Positions 11,986 to 21,753 of a stretch of 43,277 nucleotides of DNA are shown in pieces (within the stretch, counting starts at the first letter, position 1; each line of letters starts with the position of its first letter). The notes below the pieces were generated by a model, which saw only the letters and a program-made list of their open reading frames with translations, did not search any database and was not told the origin of the DNA. Location: positions 1-43,277 of the forward strand of contig QANT01006591.1 of NCBI GenBank assembly GCA_003254885.1, read 5' to 3'. Source of the DNA: Purshia tridentata. Its lineage: Eukaryota > Streptophyta > Magnoliopsida > Rosales > Rosaceae. The position numbers and the translations under genes were made by a program.

Positions 11986-12583
11986 TGTTTCTAAGATTAG
12001 ACAGTTTAGCAAACAACACAAAAACAATAGCAGCACAAGTAAAACACACAAAGAACACCAAGATTTGTTCTCGAGGTTCAGCTAACTTTGACTACGTCCC
12101 TGTGTGATCCTTAGAGAATCACAATTGCACTATAAAGATTAGAAATAGATTACAAGAGCTTATTGAAATCGTAAAACTAACCCTCTACTCTTAACTCCTT
12201 CTTTCTCTCATATCACTCTTGAGTTCTGCCTTTCTTCAAAACTTATGAAGACTTATCTCCTATCACTCTTAAGTTTCTACCTTTCTTCAGAACTTATGAA
12301 AACTTGAGAAACTCTTTTTTCCTAAAATTTTTAGACTTGCCAAGTGCTATTTATAGACTATAGTGTTTAGCTTACATTCCTTCACTTATTAGGATAGCCT
12401 AAACCTTTTACAATAGGGAAAGGAACTTTCTTCCCTAAATCTAACCTTAAATCAACTAGGAAATACTAAAGAGACCAATTTTCCTAAACCTACTAGTAAA
12501 TACTTGCGCACATTTTTCTCTAGTTTCCTAGACTGATTAGGAATCCTAAAACCAACTAGGACTTCAACGAGCCAAACACAACA
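11986..12583 (-). mobile_element. LTR-like sequence, minus orientation, possibly solo
   Basis: Read on the minus strand it starts TGTTGTGTTTGGCTCG, has a TATA-like CTATAAATAGC about 235 bp in (near 12348), and ends near TTCTTAGAAACA. TG...CA ends with an internal promoter are the form of a Copia-type LTR. No coding region, primer-binding site or matching target duplication was found next to it, so the boundaries are uncertain. Confidence 0.45.
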
Positions 12584-12584
12584 T

Positions 12585-12870
12585 AACCATGTTCCTCACT
12601 AAACCATCATCTATAGAGATGAAACATAGGGTTTAGTGACCAAAATTTTGGTCTTTTAGGGATGAAATAGTTCATTACTAAATCAATTATTTTTAGTGAG
12701 GAAATACTTTGGTCACTAAAAGTATAGGTTTTAGTGATGAACATTTTTTTCTCACTCACTAATGGGATTTAGTCACTTGGTTCTAGTGACGACCAAGTGA
12801 CGAACATTTTTTCATCATTAAATGGCTTTAGAGATGAAAAAAGGAGTTTTAGTTCCCGAATTGCTTCATC
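12585..12870. mobile_element. CACTA-like subterminal repeat region
   Basis: The motif TTAGTGA(C/T)GA and its reverse complement occur at least eight times in about 290 bp (for example TTTAGTGACCAA, TTTTAGTGATGAA, TCTAGTGACGACC, AAGTGACGAAC, GTCACTAAAA). Dense clusters of short direct and inverted motifs like this are known from the subterminal regions of CACTA (En/Spm) transposons. I could not find a clean CACTA terminus or a partner end. Confidence 0.4.
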
Positions 12871-12901
12871 ACTAGAGCTCAAATATGTCTTCCTTGGGCA
12901 G

Positions 12902-13444
12902 ATTGCACCTGTGGCTGTCTCCGATGCAGCAATGCTGGCTCTTGAGAAAGTATTTTATGGCAAAGGTGATATTAAAGAAGAAGCAGAACTTACACAGGCA
13001 GAGAGAAAGAGGAGGAGAACTAACATGAAAATGAAATTCAAAGGTAAAAATTAGGGTTATTCTTGTGGCCTTAAATTGCCTACCAGGCTCTCATTAGGAG
13101 AAATTAGATTTTCCTGGTGTCTTTAAACGTTCAACCATTTTATTTTCTGGCCAGATGATTGCTTTTGTTCCGTAAAAAATTGAAAGATCATCTGGTTGAG
13201 TGACTTATTGAAGAAAAGAAGATATTTAGGATTATTTTCTGATTGGGATTGGTACTACAAATTAATTACTCATGCAATGCCTATCTTGTCGTCCATCCCA
13301 TTTTTGTGTTTATTTAAATGTTTTACGTAGCAAGATCTGGATCACCAATTAAATTTCGGTCACATTACAGCTTGGGAAGCAAAAAGGATGGCAAAGAAGG
13401 CCCAAGACAGCAAAAATGATGACAAAATTGCAGGCAAGGATTGA
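12902..13444 (+). pseudogene. MPP10 (U3 snoRNP protein) C-terminal fragment, two exons with intron
   Basis: Exon A (12902-13043) encodes IAPVAVSDAAMLALEKVFYG, then KGDIKEEAELTQAERKRRRT, which I recognise as the conserved C-terminal region of MPP10, a U3 snoRNP component of the small-subunit processome. A GT at 13044 and AG at 13369-13370 bound an intron; joining the exons completes an Ala codon and continues AWEAKRMAKKAQDSKNDD to a stop at 13442-13444. The rest of the gene is missing upstream, where CACTA-like motifs abut. Because the intron is kept, this is a DNA-level copy, not a processed one. Probably non-functional. Confidence 0.7.
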
Positions 13445-14018
13445 TAATGAGATGTTGGATAAGGTTAATTTAGGCCATGGTTGCGAATAGATGACTGCTT
13501 AGAGGAGAAAAGAAGAGCACTGGTGTTGGGTGGGAGAGCTCATCTAGAAGATCTCAATTGCACAATTTGCTCACCCTTGAGTCTTGATGGAACAGTGAAG
13601 AGACCCTATACAAGGAATAGGAAAATGATCTAGAAGACCCTTCAATGGAAATTTTAAGGAACCAAATTGGTTTTTCCGTTTCTTACCGTAACTTAAAATT
13701 CGAAGATAAAAGTTTGCAGTAAACAATTTAGTATTCTTCCATGGATTAAAAAATAATTCTGACATGGGGTTCTTCCATCCCCTAACAAAGTAAAATTGTT
13801 ATTCTGCTTAGGGAACTGTAAGATTTATTGGAAACACCTTGAAAATATTGTGAACCACCCTTTGTTGTTACTAACTGTTGTTATTCCTCAGTACACAAGG
13901 CCACTATGAAAGATGAAGTAACTACAAAACAAAAGCAAAAACAAATCCTGCTACGATCTATAGCTCATTTACTACTTCCTGTCTACAATGGGGAGGTTGC
14001 ACCTCGCAAATTTCTGTT
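13445..14018. other. Spacer; includes 3' flank of the TIM-family gene
   Basis: No convincing open frame. The right part should hold the 3' untranslated region of the minus-strand gene that ends at 14019. Confidence 0.4.
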
Positions 14019-15500
14019 CTATTTAGTCAAATTTTCTTCAAGCCTGTCAATTGCATCTCCAACACCACTCCTTGCTTCTCCTTGATCTGAATCAGGATGT
14101 GCAACCAGATTCCCTTCATTTGCTTTCTCTACCAGCTTCAAATGCGCCCACCCTGCCACAAAATGCATCAAACCATGTTACAGCATAGGAACCGGGGAAA
14201 TGCATACTTGGCAAGATAGCATGGCTGAATGTATTACCAAGTGGAAAACAAAATGCTGCTCCTAGGACTGAACCCAGCAGCACATTTCTTGCACGCCATT
14301 GCAATGATCCCGGCACTAGTCAACATAGAAACAAAATGTTAGATAACATAAGAATGCAGTTCATCAATTATTTTTCACGTCTGAAAGAGTCTTAAATATC
14401 AACATCAGACGTTGGTGCTTCCACACATGCCCAATGACTATACAACCCCAAAGGGTTATATATGATTTCGTACTTAATAGACCAAATGTAGCAGCAGTGG
14501 CTGAACCAGCTCCAACAACATTGAAAACATCATGCACACCCCGTGTCTCAGCAAGCAGATTTTGCAAACCACAAAATGTAGCAGTAAACAATCCAAGGCG
14601 CACTCCACCAACTATTGATCCCCGAGTGACTCTAATGAACCTTTTCTCCATTGCATCTCTCATCAAACGATATTGCTCGCGCTTGTCTGGTGTGCTTCCG
14701 AGCTTCAACATTACTTCCGCATCCTTGCTCTGGGAAAAGAGGTAGGGTCCTCACAAGTTTGAATAGAATATAGTTGTAAAATAATGTCAAAACATAAAAG
14801 TTATGTAGATGAATAAAACAATTAATTTGAAAAAATTTATCATGAAAGTTTTGAGAAACAGCATGAAACAAAACCACTCTGCATGTTATGTTCATCCAAT
14901 CTTCAAAGATTCAGATAATAACGAACATTTAAATTGATTTAACACTCATGAAATACTATAAAAAACATCATGGAGCATTGTTATTTAGATAGAAACTTAC
15001 AACTGAAGCAGCTGCCTCCTTGCTACCACCGTATAACATGCCTGCAAACACTCCAACGACAGTTGTTGTGCCCCAGTTGACCATTCCTGCTAGTTTTGGC
15101 GAATGCTAATTCAAAGAACAGTGTTATTCCCTTTGGCAGGCAATTTAGCAAACATATGATAGGCAATTCGAATATAATGTAATAGACAAGTTTCACAAAC
15201 ATGTAACAAACAAAACCCAAATTTTAAAATCTTAAAATTAACAATTTTGAGGACCCAATTAAGCAAGTGGCTCTAAAATCCTAAACTTGACCCAAAAATG
15301 AACAAAACAAATTATTTGACGGCCCTAATTAACCCCATATTACTCGGTTTAAAAGAAGTTTCGTATAAGAATAGCAAATAAATTAACATTTTGCAAGTTT
15401 TTAGTAAGTAAAGTGAGTAGAGATAATCCATTACATTCGAGAAGACTTCTTCGGAATCCTCACGAACCACCCAAAGAGGACCTCGTAACACTGGTAGCAT
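14019..15500 (-). CDS. Tim17/22/23-family membrane protein, TIMMDC1-like, five exons
   Basis: Spliced on the minus strand from 15500-15435, 15105-15001, 14729-14474, 14315-14238 and 14152-14019; all introns are GT-AG and the total is 639 bp, in frame, giving 212 aa. Four hydrophobic, glycine-rich segments fit the Tim17 fold: residues about 28-49 (MVNWGTTTVVGVFAGMLYGG), 94-116 (GSIVGGVRLGLFTATFCGL), 125-147 and 153-172. LYGGSKEA followed by FIRVTRG and a late GxxxGAxxxxPLG pattern resembles TIMMDC1-type proteins, which assist mitochondrial complex I assembly; function here is inferred. The C-terminus is a charged tail (residues 173-212). The start chosen (MLPVLRGPLWVVRED) is conservative; an in-frame ATG at 15641 would add 47 basic residues. 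No defects seen. Confidence 0.85.
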
Positions 15501-15672
15501 TCGATTTCCAAGAAAATTAGTGTTCTTTATTTTTTTTCTTTTGGCTCGACAACGATAGCAACTGAAGGTAAATTTAGAGTACTGTTTTCTGGGCAACCGA
15601 ACAGTGGGCAAGAGGTACGAGGACGGTGGTAATGACCACAATCGCCAGTTCTCACTTCTCAGTGAGGTGGCA

Positions 15673-15678
15673 CACGTG
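15673..15678. promoter_or_regulatory. G-box (CACGTG) upstream of the TIM-family gene
   Basis: CACACGTGG at 15671-15679 contains a perfect G-box core about 170 bp upstream of the chosen start codon. G-boxes are bound by plant bZIP and bHLH factors; use here is inferred from position only. Confidence 0.4.
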
Positions 15679-15812
15679 GAATATCGTATGTCAACATGAG
15701 TATTCTAGAAAAACTACATGTTGGGTGTATAGCTTACAATCACTATAGATACGACAAACGTTTAATATTGGCCTATACCTTTTTTATGAATTATGTCATA
15801 AAAACGTTTATC

Positions 15813-16082
15813 ATCAATGATCATGCTTGGATGTGCAACCTTTGTTTAGCATACAAACTGTCATGTATGCATGGAACATCTATGCGTGCATTTGTATATG
15901 TATGTGCATGTATGTATATACAAATATAATAATTTTCCACCAGGGGGAGTGAGAGAAGGCAGAAATGCTCCCACCCACACTCACCTCCTTCCCCTCTTCC
16001 CATCTATAGCCATCGGCCAGTGCCTACCTGCCTCCCATGCACCAGCTAGTTGCCTCCTCCCCTATGCCCCCACCCTATGCTA

Positions 16083-16125
<43 letters not shown>

Positions 16126-16711
16126 ATCGGAGACGAAGCATATATGCACTTGGATGGGTAAATTAAATGTGTTTGGATGAATCATTGATGTTTTGGAATG
16201 GTTTTGAATGCCCACAATTCATGATTGGTATTAGACTAAATGAAAGCATTTCATTTCTAGGTTAATTTAGCACTAAACAAGCCAAAAAATGCAAAGTATA
16301 CAAAACTCTTGATTGATTAAAAGTATGAAATAAATAAAAATATTCTATATATGTTATATATTGAAATCACAGAAACCACTTCTAGAATATTGTCCTTGGA
16401 ATAAGACTAAACAAAAGCATCTCATTTCTCAGTTAATTTAGCAGTGAACAGGCAATATATATATATACCTTGTTATCAGCATCAACAACTATTCCCATTG
16501 GCACCAACTAATTGTCTCTGAAAATTCCTATCTGCACAAATGAAAACATTGCAATTATAAAATTTAAGTAGACCAAAAGAAAAAATATCAATGATCATGC
16601 TTAGATGTGCAATCTTTGTTCATACAAATTGTCATGTATGCATAGAACATTTATGCATGCATTTGTATGTATGTGCATGTATCTATATACAAACATAATA
16701 ATTTTCCACCA
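15813..16711. repeat. Duplicated segments in the order A, B, B', A'
   Basis: Segment A (15813-15942) recurs as A' (16587-16711), and B (16227-16281) recurs as B' (16398-16452), all in the same orientation. A and A' share ATCAATGATCATGCTT, many ATGTATGCAT-type motifs and the end ATAATTTTCCACCA. Between A and B lies a (CT)n tract. No coding content was seen; a weak exon-like segment with splice sites lies at 16469-16531 on the minus strand. Confidence 0.8.
16085..16121. repeat. (CT)n microsatellite
   Basis: About eighteen CT dinucleotides following a pyrimidine-rich, CCTCCC-containing stretch. Confidence 0.95.
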
Positions 16712-17708
16712 AAGGTCAGACTATTAGTTGGGATAATCACCACTATGATTTGAATAAACAATGTCATATATATCACAATGGAACCATAAAATTGCGATGA
16801 AATGTCTAACTTGCCTTAATAACCTAGCAAAGTGCCTTTCAACAAATCTTCTAAACTTGAGCTTGGTGTCCTGAGTCAACAAAGCACAACTGGTGAGATA
16901 GTGGAGCTGCATGGACACAGCCATTGTGAAAGCAAGTCACAAAGAAAATTGAAAGACCACACAATGGTCTGCTGCAAGATAAGTTTCACGGAAATTTTGG
17001 GGTTTGAAGATTTTCAGAGACTTTCACTGTCTAAAGCTTCAATCTTTGTGTCATTGCTTCGAGAGACCTGAGTGGGTTTTTTACAAAAATCGGTGTTACA
17101 GAAAGTACAAACACACAATCCACGTTTATGGAAATCAATTTTTTTTGTTTTTTTTGTGAATTTCCTCAAAACCCAAAATGTGGATGGTGAAAGAAACAGT
17201 TGCAGACTCCGATGGTGTGTAATTATTAGTTTAAGCTTTGTTTGCTACCAATCAATTCAGGAACCATTTTCCTATTTCTTCACCAATGAGGTCAGGTAGG
17301 CACGGTTCGGTTCAGCTCGGGATGGGTCAGTATTTATCTCATCATGTTCCCAAGACTGGAGTTTGGATCCGGTTCGGGATCAATACGGCATGGGCAATCA
17401 GGGACATTGATACAGTCATCCCGAACCAGTTTGGTTCGGTACCAACCCCGGTCTCAGTTGCAAAATTACAAGATTCTCAATTTCATCATTTTCACATATA
17501 ACCTTACAAAATCAGAAAATCAGAAAATGCATACAGAACCACAGCAAAATTGCAATCACCCAATGCATACAGAATCCCATGCCCAGTTGCAGAACCAAAT
17601 TGGAGCAATCACCGAATGCATACACATCACAGCAGTACAGTACCCAATCTCACACATTAACAACTACCAACGAAATGAAAAGGCACAAAAACTGATAAAC
17701 TTACTTAC

Positions 17709-17934
17709 CATTGAAATGGACTGTGCGAGTGGCGACCCGGAATTGGGGTCTAGAGTTTAGGGTCGAGAGGAATTGGGGACCTTGGGGTCCAGGGTTAGGG
17801 TCCAGAAAGAGAGAGGAATTGGAGAGATGGAGAGGGCAGCGCGCGAGATTTCGAGACAGAACCAACCCGGAGATTCCGGTGAAGATCCAGAGGGAGAGGC
17901 GGCGAGTGGCGACGGCGATGAGTCTGAGAGACAC
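17709..17934 (-). CDS. Possible first exon of a mitochondrially targeted protein
   Basis: On the minus strand an ATG at 17934 opens a frame starting MSLRLIAVATRRLSLW, rich in Arg, Ser and hydrophobic residues with no acidic residue for the first 40 or so positions, as expected of a mitochondrial presequence. The frame runs into a near-ideal splice donor (AATG|GTAAGTAAG) at 17708. The surrounding DNA is more GC-rich than its neighbours, as at plant 5' gene ends. I cannot identify the downstream exons: the candidate at 16469-16531 (IGIFRDN*LVPMGIVVDADN) has good splice sites but a stop in the best-looking frame and a different phase. It may be a gene remnant. Confidence 0.35.
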
Positions 17935-19111
17935 TAAAGAGTCATAGGGTCGAGAGAGCGGTGAGATACTGAGGTAGTGCAGTCGAGTAAAGTAACTGTG
18001 TAACAGTGCCAGTGAGATATTTTTTTTTTTTTCCTGACCCCTGAACTGAGGATTGGCCGAAGCCTAGGATTTAAGGATAGTTTCGTCAATTTATATTTAA
18101 AACATTTAAAAAATTAGACTAAAATTTAAAATAAAATAAATGATTTTAACACTCAGATTTGGATTTCTCTTTCCTTTAAAACTCTTGCTTTTATTAGTTT
18201 TTAAATAAGTCTAACTGCTTGGTTACTAATCCACTTTTTAACTTTCCGTCATTTACTCACTTTTTTTGTCTCTCTTTTTCTTTATCAGTCTCTACCTCTT
18301 TCCATCTAGCAGATCAGGTGTCTCCATTCTTCCATCTCTCTGTCTCCCTCTCCATCTGTCTCCAGCTCTCTGAATCCATGGTGCCTTTCCCTCACCTCCA
18401 TGACCTCCATAAGCGGCGATAGAAGAACAAGATCCAGGCAATTGTTTCTAACATCAAGGTTTTGCTCACAATTTGCCATCTCAAAGAATAGGAACATGAA
18501 AGTGAAAAGATTTGGGAATTGGGTTTTGTCAACCATAATATATTGATCTTTGTCGATCATAATATTGGTCTGTTGACCGACCATATGGTCAACGTCGACC
18601 AGATTATACAGATCTCGTGGAAAGAAAGAGCGAAGGTGAAGTTGGATTGGAGCTTGAGGTGACAGTGACGGTGGTTTGCGGGTTTCTTAGGGGAAATAAG
18701 AGGAGAGGAACAACACTAACCTCAAGGTAAAGGGACCAGTGAGAATGCATTGCAGATTTGCTAATGTCTGCTTTTGATTAATGCTTTTGATCTTTTTGCT
18801 AATGTTTCTCTCTAATTTCTAATCTTGGTCTTCACACGCAACGAATGTTGCCAGATCTCAATGTAATTATTAGCATCATTTGGCATATAACAAAGGAAAG
18901 GACCTGTGAAAGCCAATGACAACCACTTTTACGGCAAGTCAGATCATATTTTCAAATTTTTTTTGTTAGCCTCTGCACATTGTAGTAAAAACCAGCAATA
19001 GAAACAAACCCATTTGGCTGTTTGTTAGTTTCTTGAGGATGTTAATTTTGCAAGGCTTGGGTGCCTGCTCATAGTGATTATTCTTAATATTGTTATTGCA
19101 GAAAGTAAAAA
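17935..19111. other. Intergenic, pyrimidine-rich then AT-rich; no gene seen
   Basis: Contains T-runs, a CT-rich stretch (18250-18400) and a W-box palindrome at 18573-18592. Short open frames here lack recognisable motifs. Confidence 0.4.
18573..18592. promoter_or_regulatory. Palindromic W-box pair
   Basis: TTGACC and its reverse complement GGTCAA flank and overlap the perfect 12-bp palindrome GACCATATGGTC (18579-18590). TTGAC is the core bound by WRKY factors. No gene is placed next to it, so a regulatory role is only a possibility. Confidence 0.25.
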
Positions 19112-19308
19112 TAAGGCGATCGATAGTAAAGCGATTGCTACTGATCGGTAGTAATAATAAGGCGATTGCTATTGTTCGACAGTAATAATAAAGCGATTGT
19201 TACTGTTCGAAAGTAACAATAAGGTGATTGCTACTATACGACAATAAAAATAAGGTTATTGCTACTGTACAACAGTAACAATAAGGCGATTGCTACTAAC
19301 AATAACAA
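19112..19308. repeat. 31-bp minisatellite with a hairpin in each unit
   Basis: The anchor GCGATTG (or a variant) starts at 19131, 19162, 19193, 19224, 19255 and 19286, an exact 31-bp spacing, with a partial unit at 19116. Each unit carries a short inverted repeat of the form TACTGTTCGACAGTA, in variant forms (CTACTGATCGGTAG, TTACTGTTCGAAAGTAA, ACTGTACAACAGT). Confidence 0.9.
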
Positions 19309-19330
19309 TGCATGATATGGAAAAAAAAAA

Positions 19331-19355
19331 AAAAAATTCTATNAAAAAATTCTAT
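19331..19355. other. Single N flanked by a direct duplication (assembly join)
   Basis: AAAAAATTCTAT occurs immediately before and after the undetermined base at 19343. This looks like an unresolved sequence join, not biology. Confidence 0.7.
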
Positions 19356-19545
19356 TTTTTAGTTTTATGCTATTTTTGATGTGTATACAAAAAAAATATA
19401 TATATAATTTATATAGGTTGCTTTATTTTTGAGTTTTTTTGCAAAGTAAAAATTGTTACTGTTAGTTTCAAGTTTTGTATTGGCAATTTCCTAGTAGCGC
19501 TACAGTAACGCCGATACTATAGCACCGGAGTTTTTAAAAAGTGGG

Positions 19546-19570
19546 CCGCTACAGTAATTCATTGTAGCGG
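19546..19570. repeat. Perfect 8-bp inverted repeat CCGCTACA/TGTAGCGG
   Basis: Two 8-bp arms separated by 9 bases could form a hairpin. GCTACAGTAA also occurs at 19498-19507, just upstream, so the motif is locally repeated. Confidence 0.6.
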
Positions 19571-20592
19571 GTGAGTCGGATAAACAGTAAATTTTCTAAA
19601 ATGGGCTTTTTAAAAAAAAGACCCAATTTTCGGCCAAGCTATATAAAAACCATAGACCATTGATTAGCTACTATGATCATTCAATTTTAACTTTCATATT
19701 AAATTGTTCATATCAAATTATTTTCCATAAGAAATGCTTCAACAATTTGATATGAAATTTTTGTTGCAAAATTTGCAACTCATGTTCATTGGTAGAAGGC
19801 TAGAAGCTAACAAGTGAATTTAAATGAAAATTAAAGTTGAACGACCATAGCAGTTGATCTAATAAAAGACGATGTTGTAATTCTTTGTAATAAGTAATGC
19901 AAAAAAAGGGACTAAAATGGAATGTAATTTTAAAACTCAATGATTTTTATAAGGAAAAATAATGTAAATTGAACATTATATAATATTAAAATTTTAATTT
20001 ATTTTAGTTTAAAAGAGAAGGCTTGGTGTTGATGCTAAAAACTTAAACGTGGCTAAGCACAAGTGAAAAAGAAAACGAATCGAGAGCATAAAACAGATAC
20101 CCACTCACGCACCACAGCATAAAGGTATTTGCAAAGCATTCCAGAAAGCAGAGACTGCTCTCATGGTCTAGAAATATCCATGCAAAAAAAGAAAACAGAG
20201 ACTACTCAAAAGTGCTGTAAGATATTTCAAAAGCAATCTCCATTTTCTTTCTAAAATTGTGTCGTTTGATCTCATATACTGACCTGCCTGCAAAAGCTAA
20301 TAATCCAGTTCATGGGATTCAAGCAAACAAGTGCGTTTCTTTTATGAGCTAGCTTTCATATTCACCAGATCTATCCCACGTACACTTGGTATGTATGGTA
20401 AACTTTTTATTTATTTATTTATTGTTTTGCTAATTAGTATATATATGTTAATTATTCTCCATTCTATCTACTTGAGGATTGCTATCCACAGTCAAGTAAA
20501 ACCGATCCTCACCCAAACTCGCCTAGCTTCATGTGGATTTTTCAATTAGTTAATCATCAATTTTATTATATTAGAAAAAGTTTTATGGGAGA

Positions 20593-21424
20593 GTTAATTT
20601 CACACACCCCTGAGACTTTGTGTTTTCACATAATACTTTCTGTTAAAATCTCATCGAAAAATATCTTTAAATCACAAATTTAACTTTAGGGTTCATTACA
20701 TTAACAACCCTGTGGTTTATAATATTTTCACATAATCCCTTGAGGTTTTATAGCCTTTTTTCATGTTCTCCCTTAATCCCAAACATAAATAGCATAATCT
20801 TATACATACTAATATAAGTTAAAATAATGTTTCTCAAGAGTAATATTTTTTTTAGAAATTCAACTTTTGTAATTTATTTGTCTTAAAATATTTATTCATG
20901 AACTAATATATAAATTATTTTTCTAGAATATCACAATCAAAGAGATGAGTTTTTTTTTTCAACCATAATTATTTATACAATGAAATAAATGGATTATTTA
21001 GCAAATAATTGAATCACATAAAAAGAAACACTTATTTGGTTTAGCAATGTTTCATATATACAAGAAAAATAAGATTTAAATATTTTAAAATTTTAAATCA
21101 GTAGTCTCTTTTTAACATGTAACAAAGATATATTATATTAGCTAAATATTATGTGAGCTTATTTTGGTATTTTACCATTTTTGTCATGCTCGTTTGTAAT
21201 TAAAGGGTTATTGAAAAGTCTTGGTAAAAAAAAAAAAAGAAGGTTATATGAAAATTTGTTGAAACTTTAGGGATCTTTTTGTAATTGNGTTAATTATATG
21301 AAAATTTGTTGAAACTTTAGGGATCTTTTTGTAATTGAGTAAAGCCTGAGAGGTTGTTTGTGTAAATATTGGAACTAAATGGGTTATGTGAAAACATTAT
21401 AAACCTCAGGGGTATGCATGTTAA
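20593..21424. mobile_element. Foldback repeat with about 45-bp inverted ends
   Basis: The left end (GTTAATTTCACACACCCC, then TGAG...GTTTTCACATAAT) matches the reversed right end (GTTATTAACATGCATACCCC, then TGAG...GTTTTCACATAAC). The interior has further diverged copies of the same motif. No coding capacity. A related copy, in the opposite orientation, continues on the far side of the 21754-24780 insertion. Target duplication not determined. Confidence 0.65.
21244..21337. repeat. 44-bp direct duplication around a single N
   Basis: TTATATGAAAATTTGTTGAA and the following 24 bases occur identically at 21244-21287 and 21294-21337, with one N at 21288 between. Either a local tandem duplication or an unmerged assembly overlap; the N favours the latter. 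Confidence 0.8.
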
Positions 21425-21433
21425 TAACTACAA

Positions 21434-21724
21434 GAGGAAATTATAAAAATAGTCTACTTATTATTTGTTATGCCTCGTTTTGGTACACAAATATCTTTAA
21501 GTTTTATATTGGTTCAATAATTGTCTCTTTGTTCCATTTTAATCCAAAATAGACAATTTTGTTCCTCAAAGTCAACTCATTGATACAAAATTAAGGGAAT
21601 TTTGCCCGCTTTTAACCAAAATGGAACATTCAGATAATTCGTAGACCAATATGGCACTTAAAAAAATTTATAGATCAAAACGAGACTTAGTGAATAATAA
21701 GTAGACTATTTATGTAATTAACCC
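21434..21724. mobile_element. MULE-type MITE (291 bp)
   Basis: Inverted ends of about 50 bp (left TAGTCTACTTATTATTTGTT, right reversed TAGTCTACTTATTATTCACT) with GAGG/GGGT termini. Flanking ATAACTACAA (21424-21433) and ATAACTATAA (21725-21734) form a 9- to 10-bp target duplication with one mismatch. Non-coding. Confidence 0.8.
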
Positions 21725-21753
21725 ATAACTATAATGTTAAACTTGTCATTTAA

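Noticed and set aside
15821..16125. Overlapping open frames on both strands across the CT-rich region.
   Set aside because: They are produced by low-complexity CT and TATG repeats and have no protein-like composition.
17290..17460. GC-richer stretch with GGTTCGGTT motifs, considered as a hAT-type MITE.
   Set aside because: The apparent inverted ends do not pair beyond low-complexity GGTTCGG, and no 8-bp target duplication was found.
19112..19308. A CRISPR-like regularly spaced array.
   Set aside because: The units are directly tandem with no unique spacers, and the genome is a plant nucleus; it is a minisatellite.
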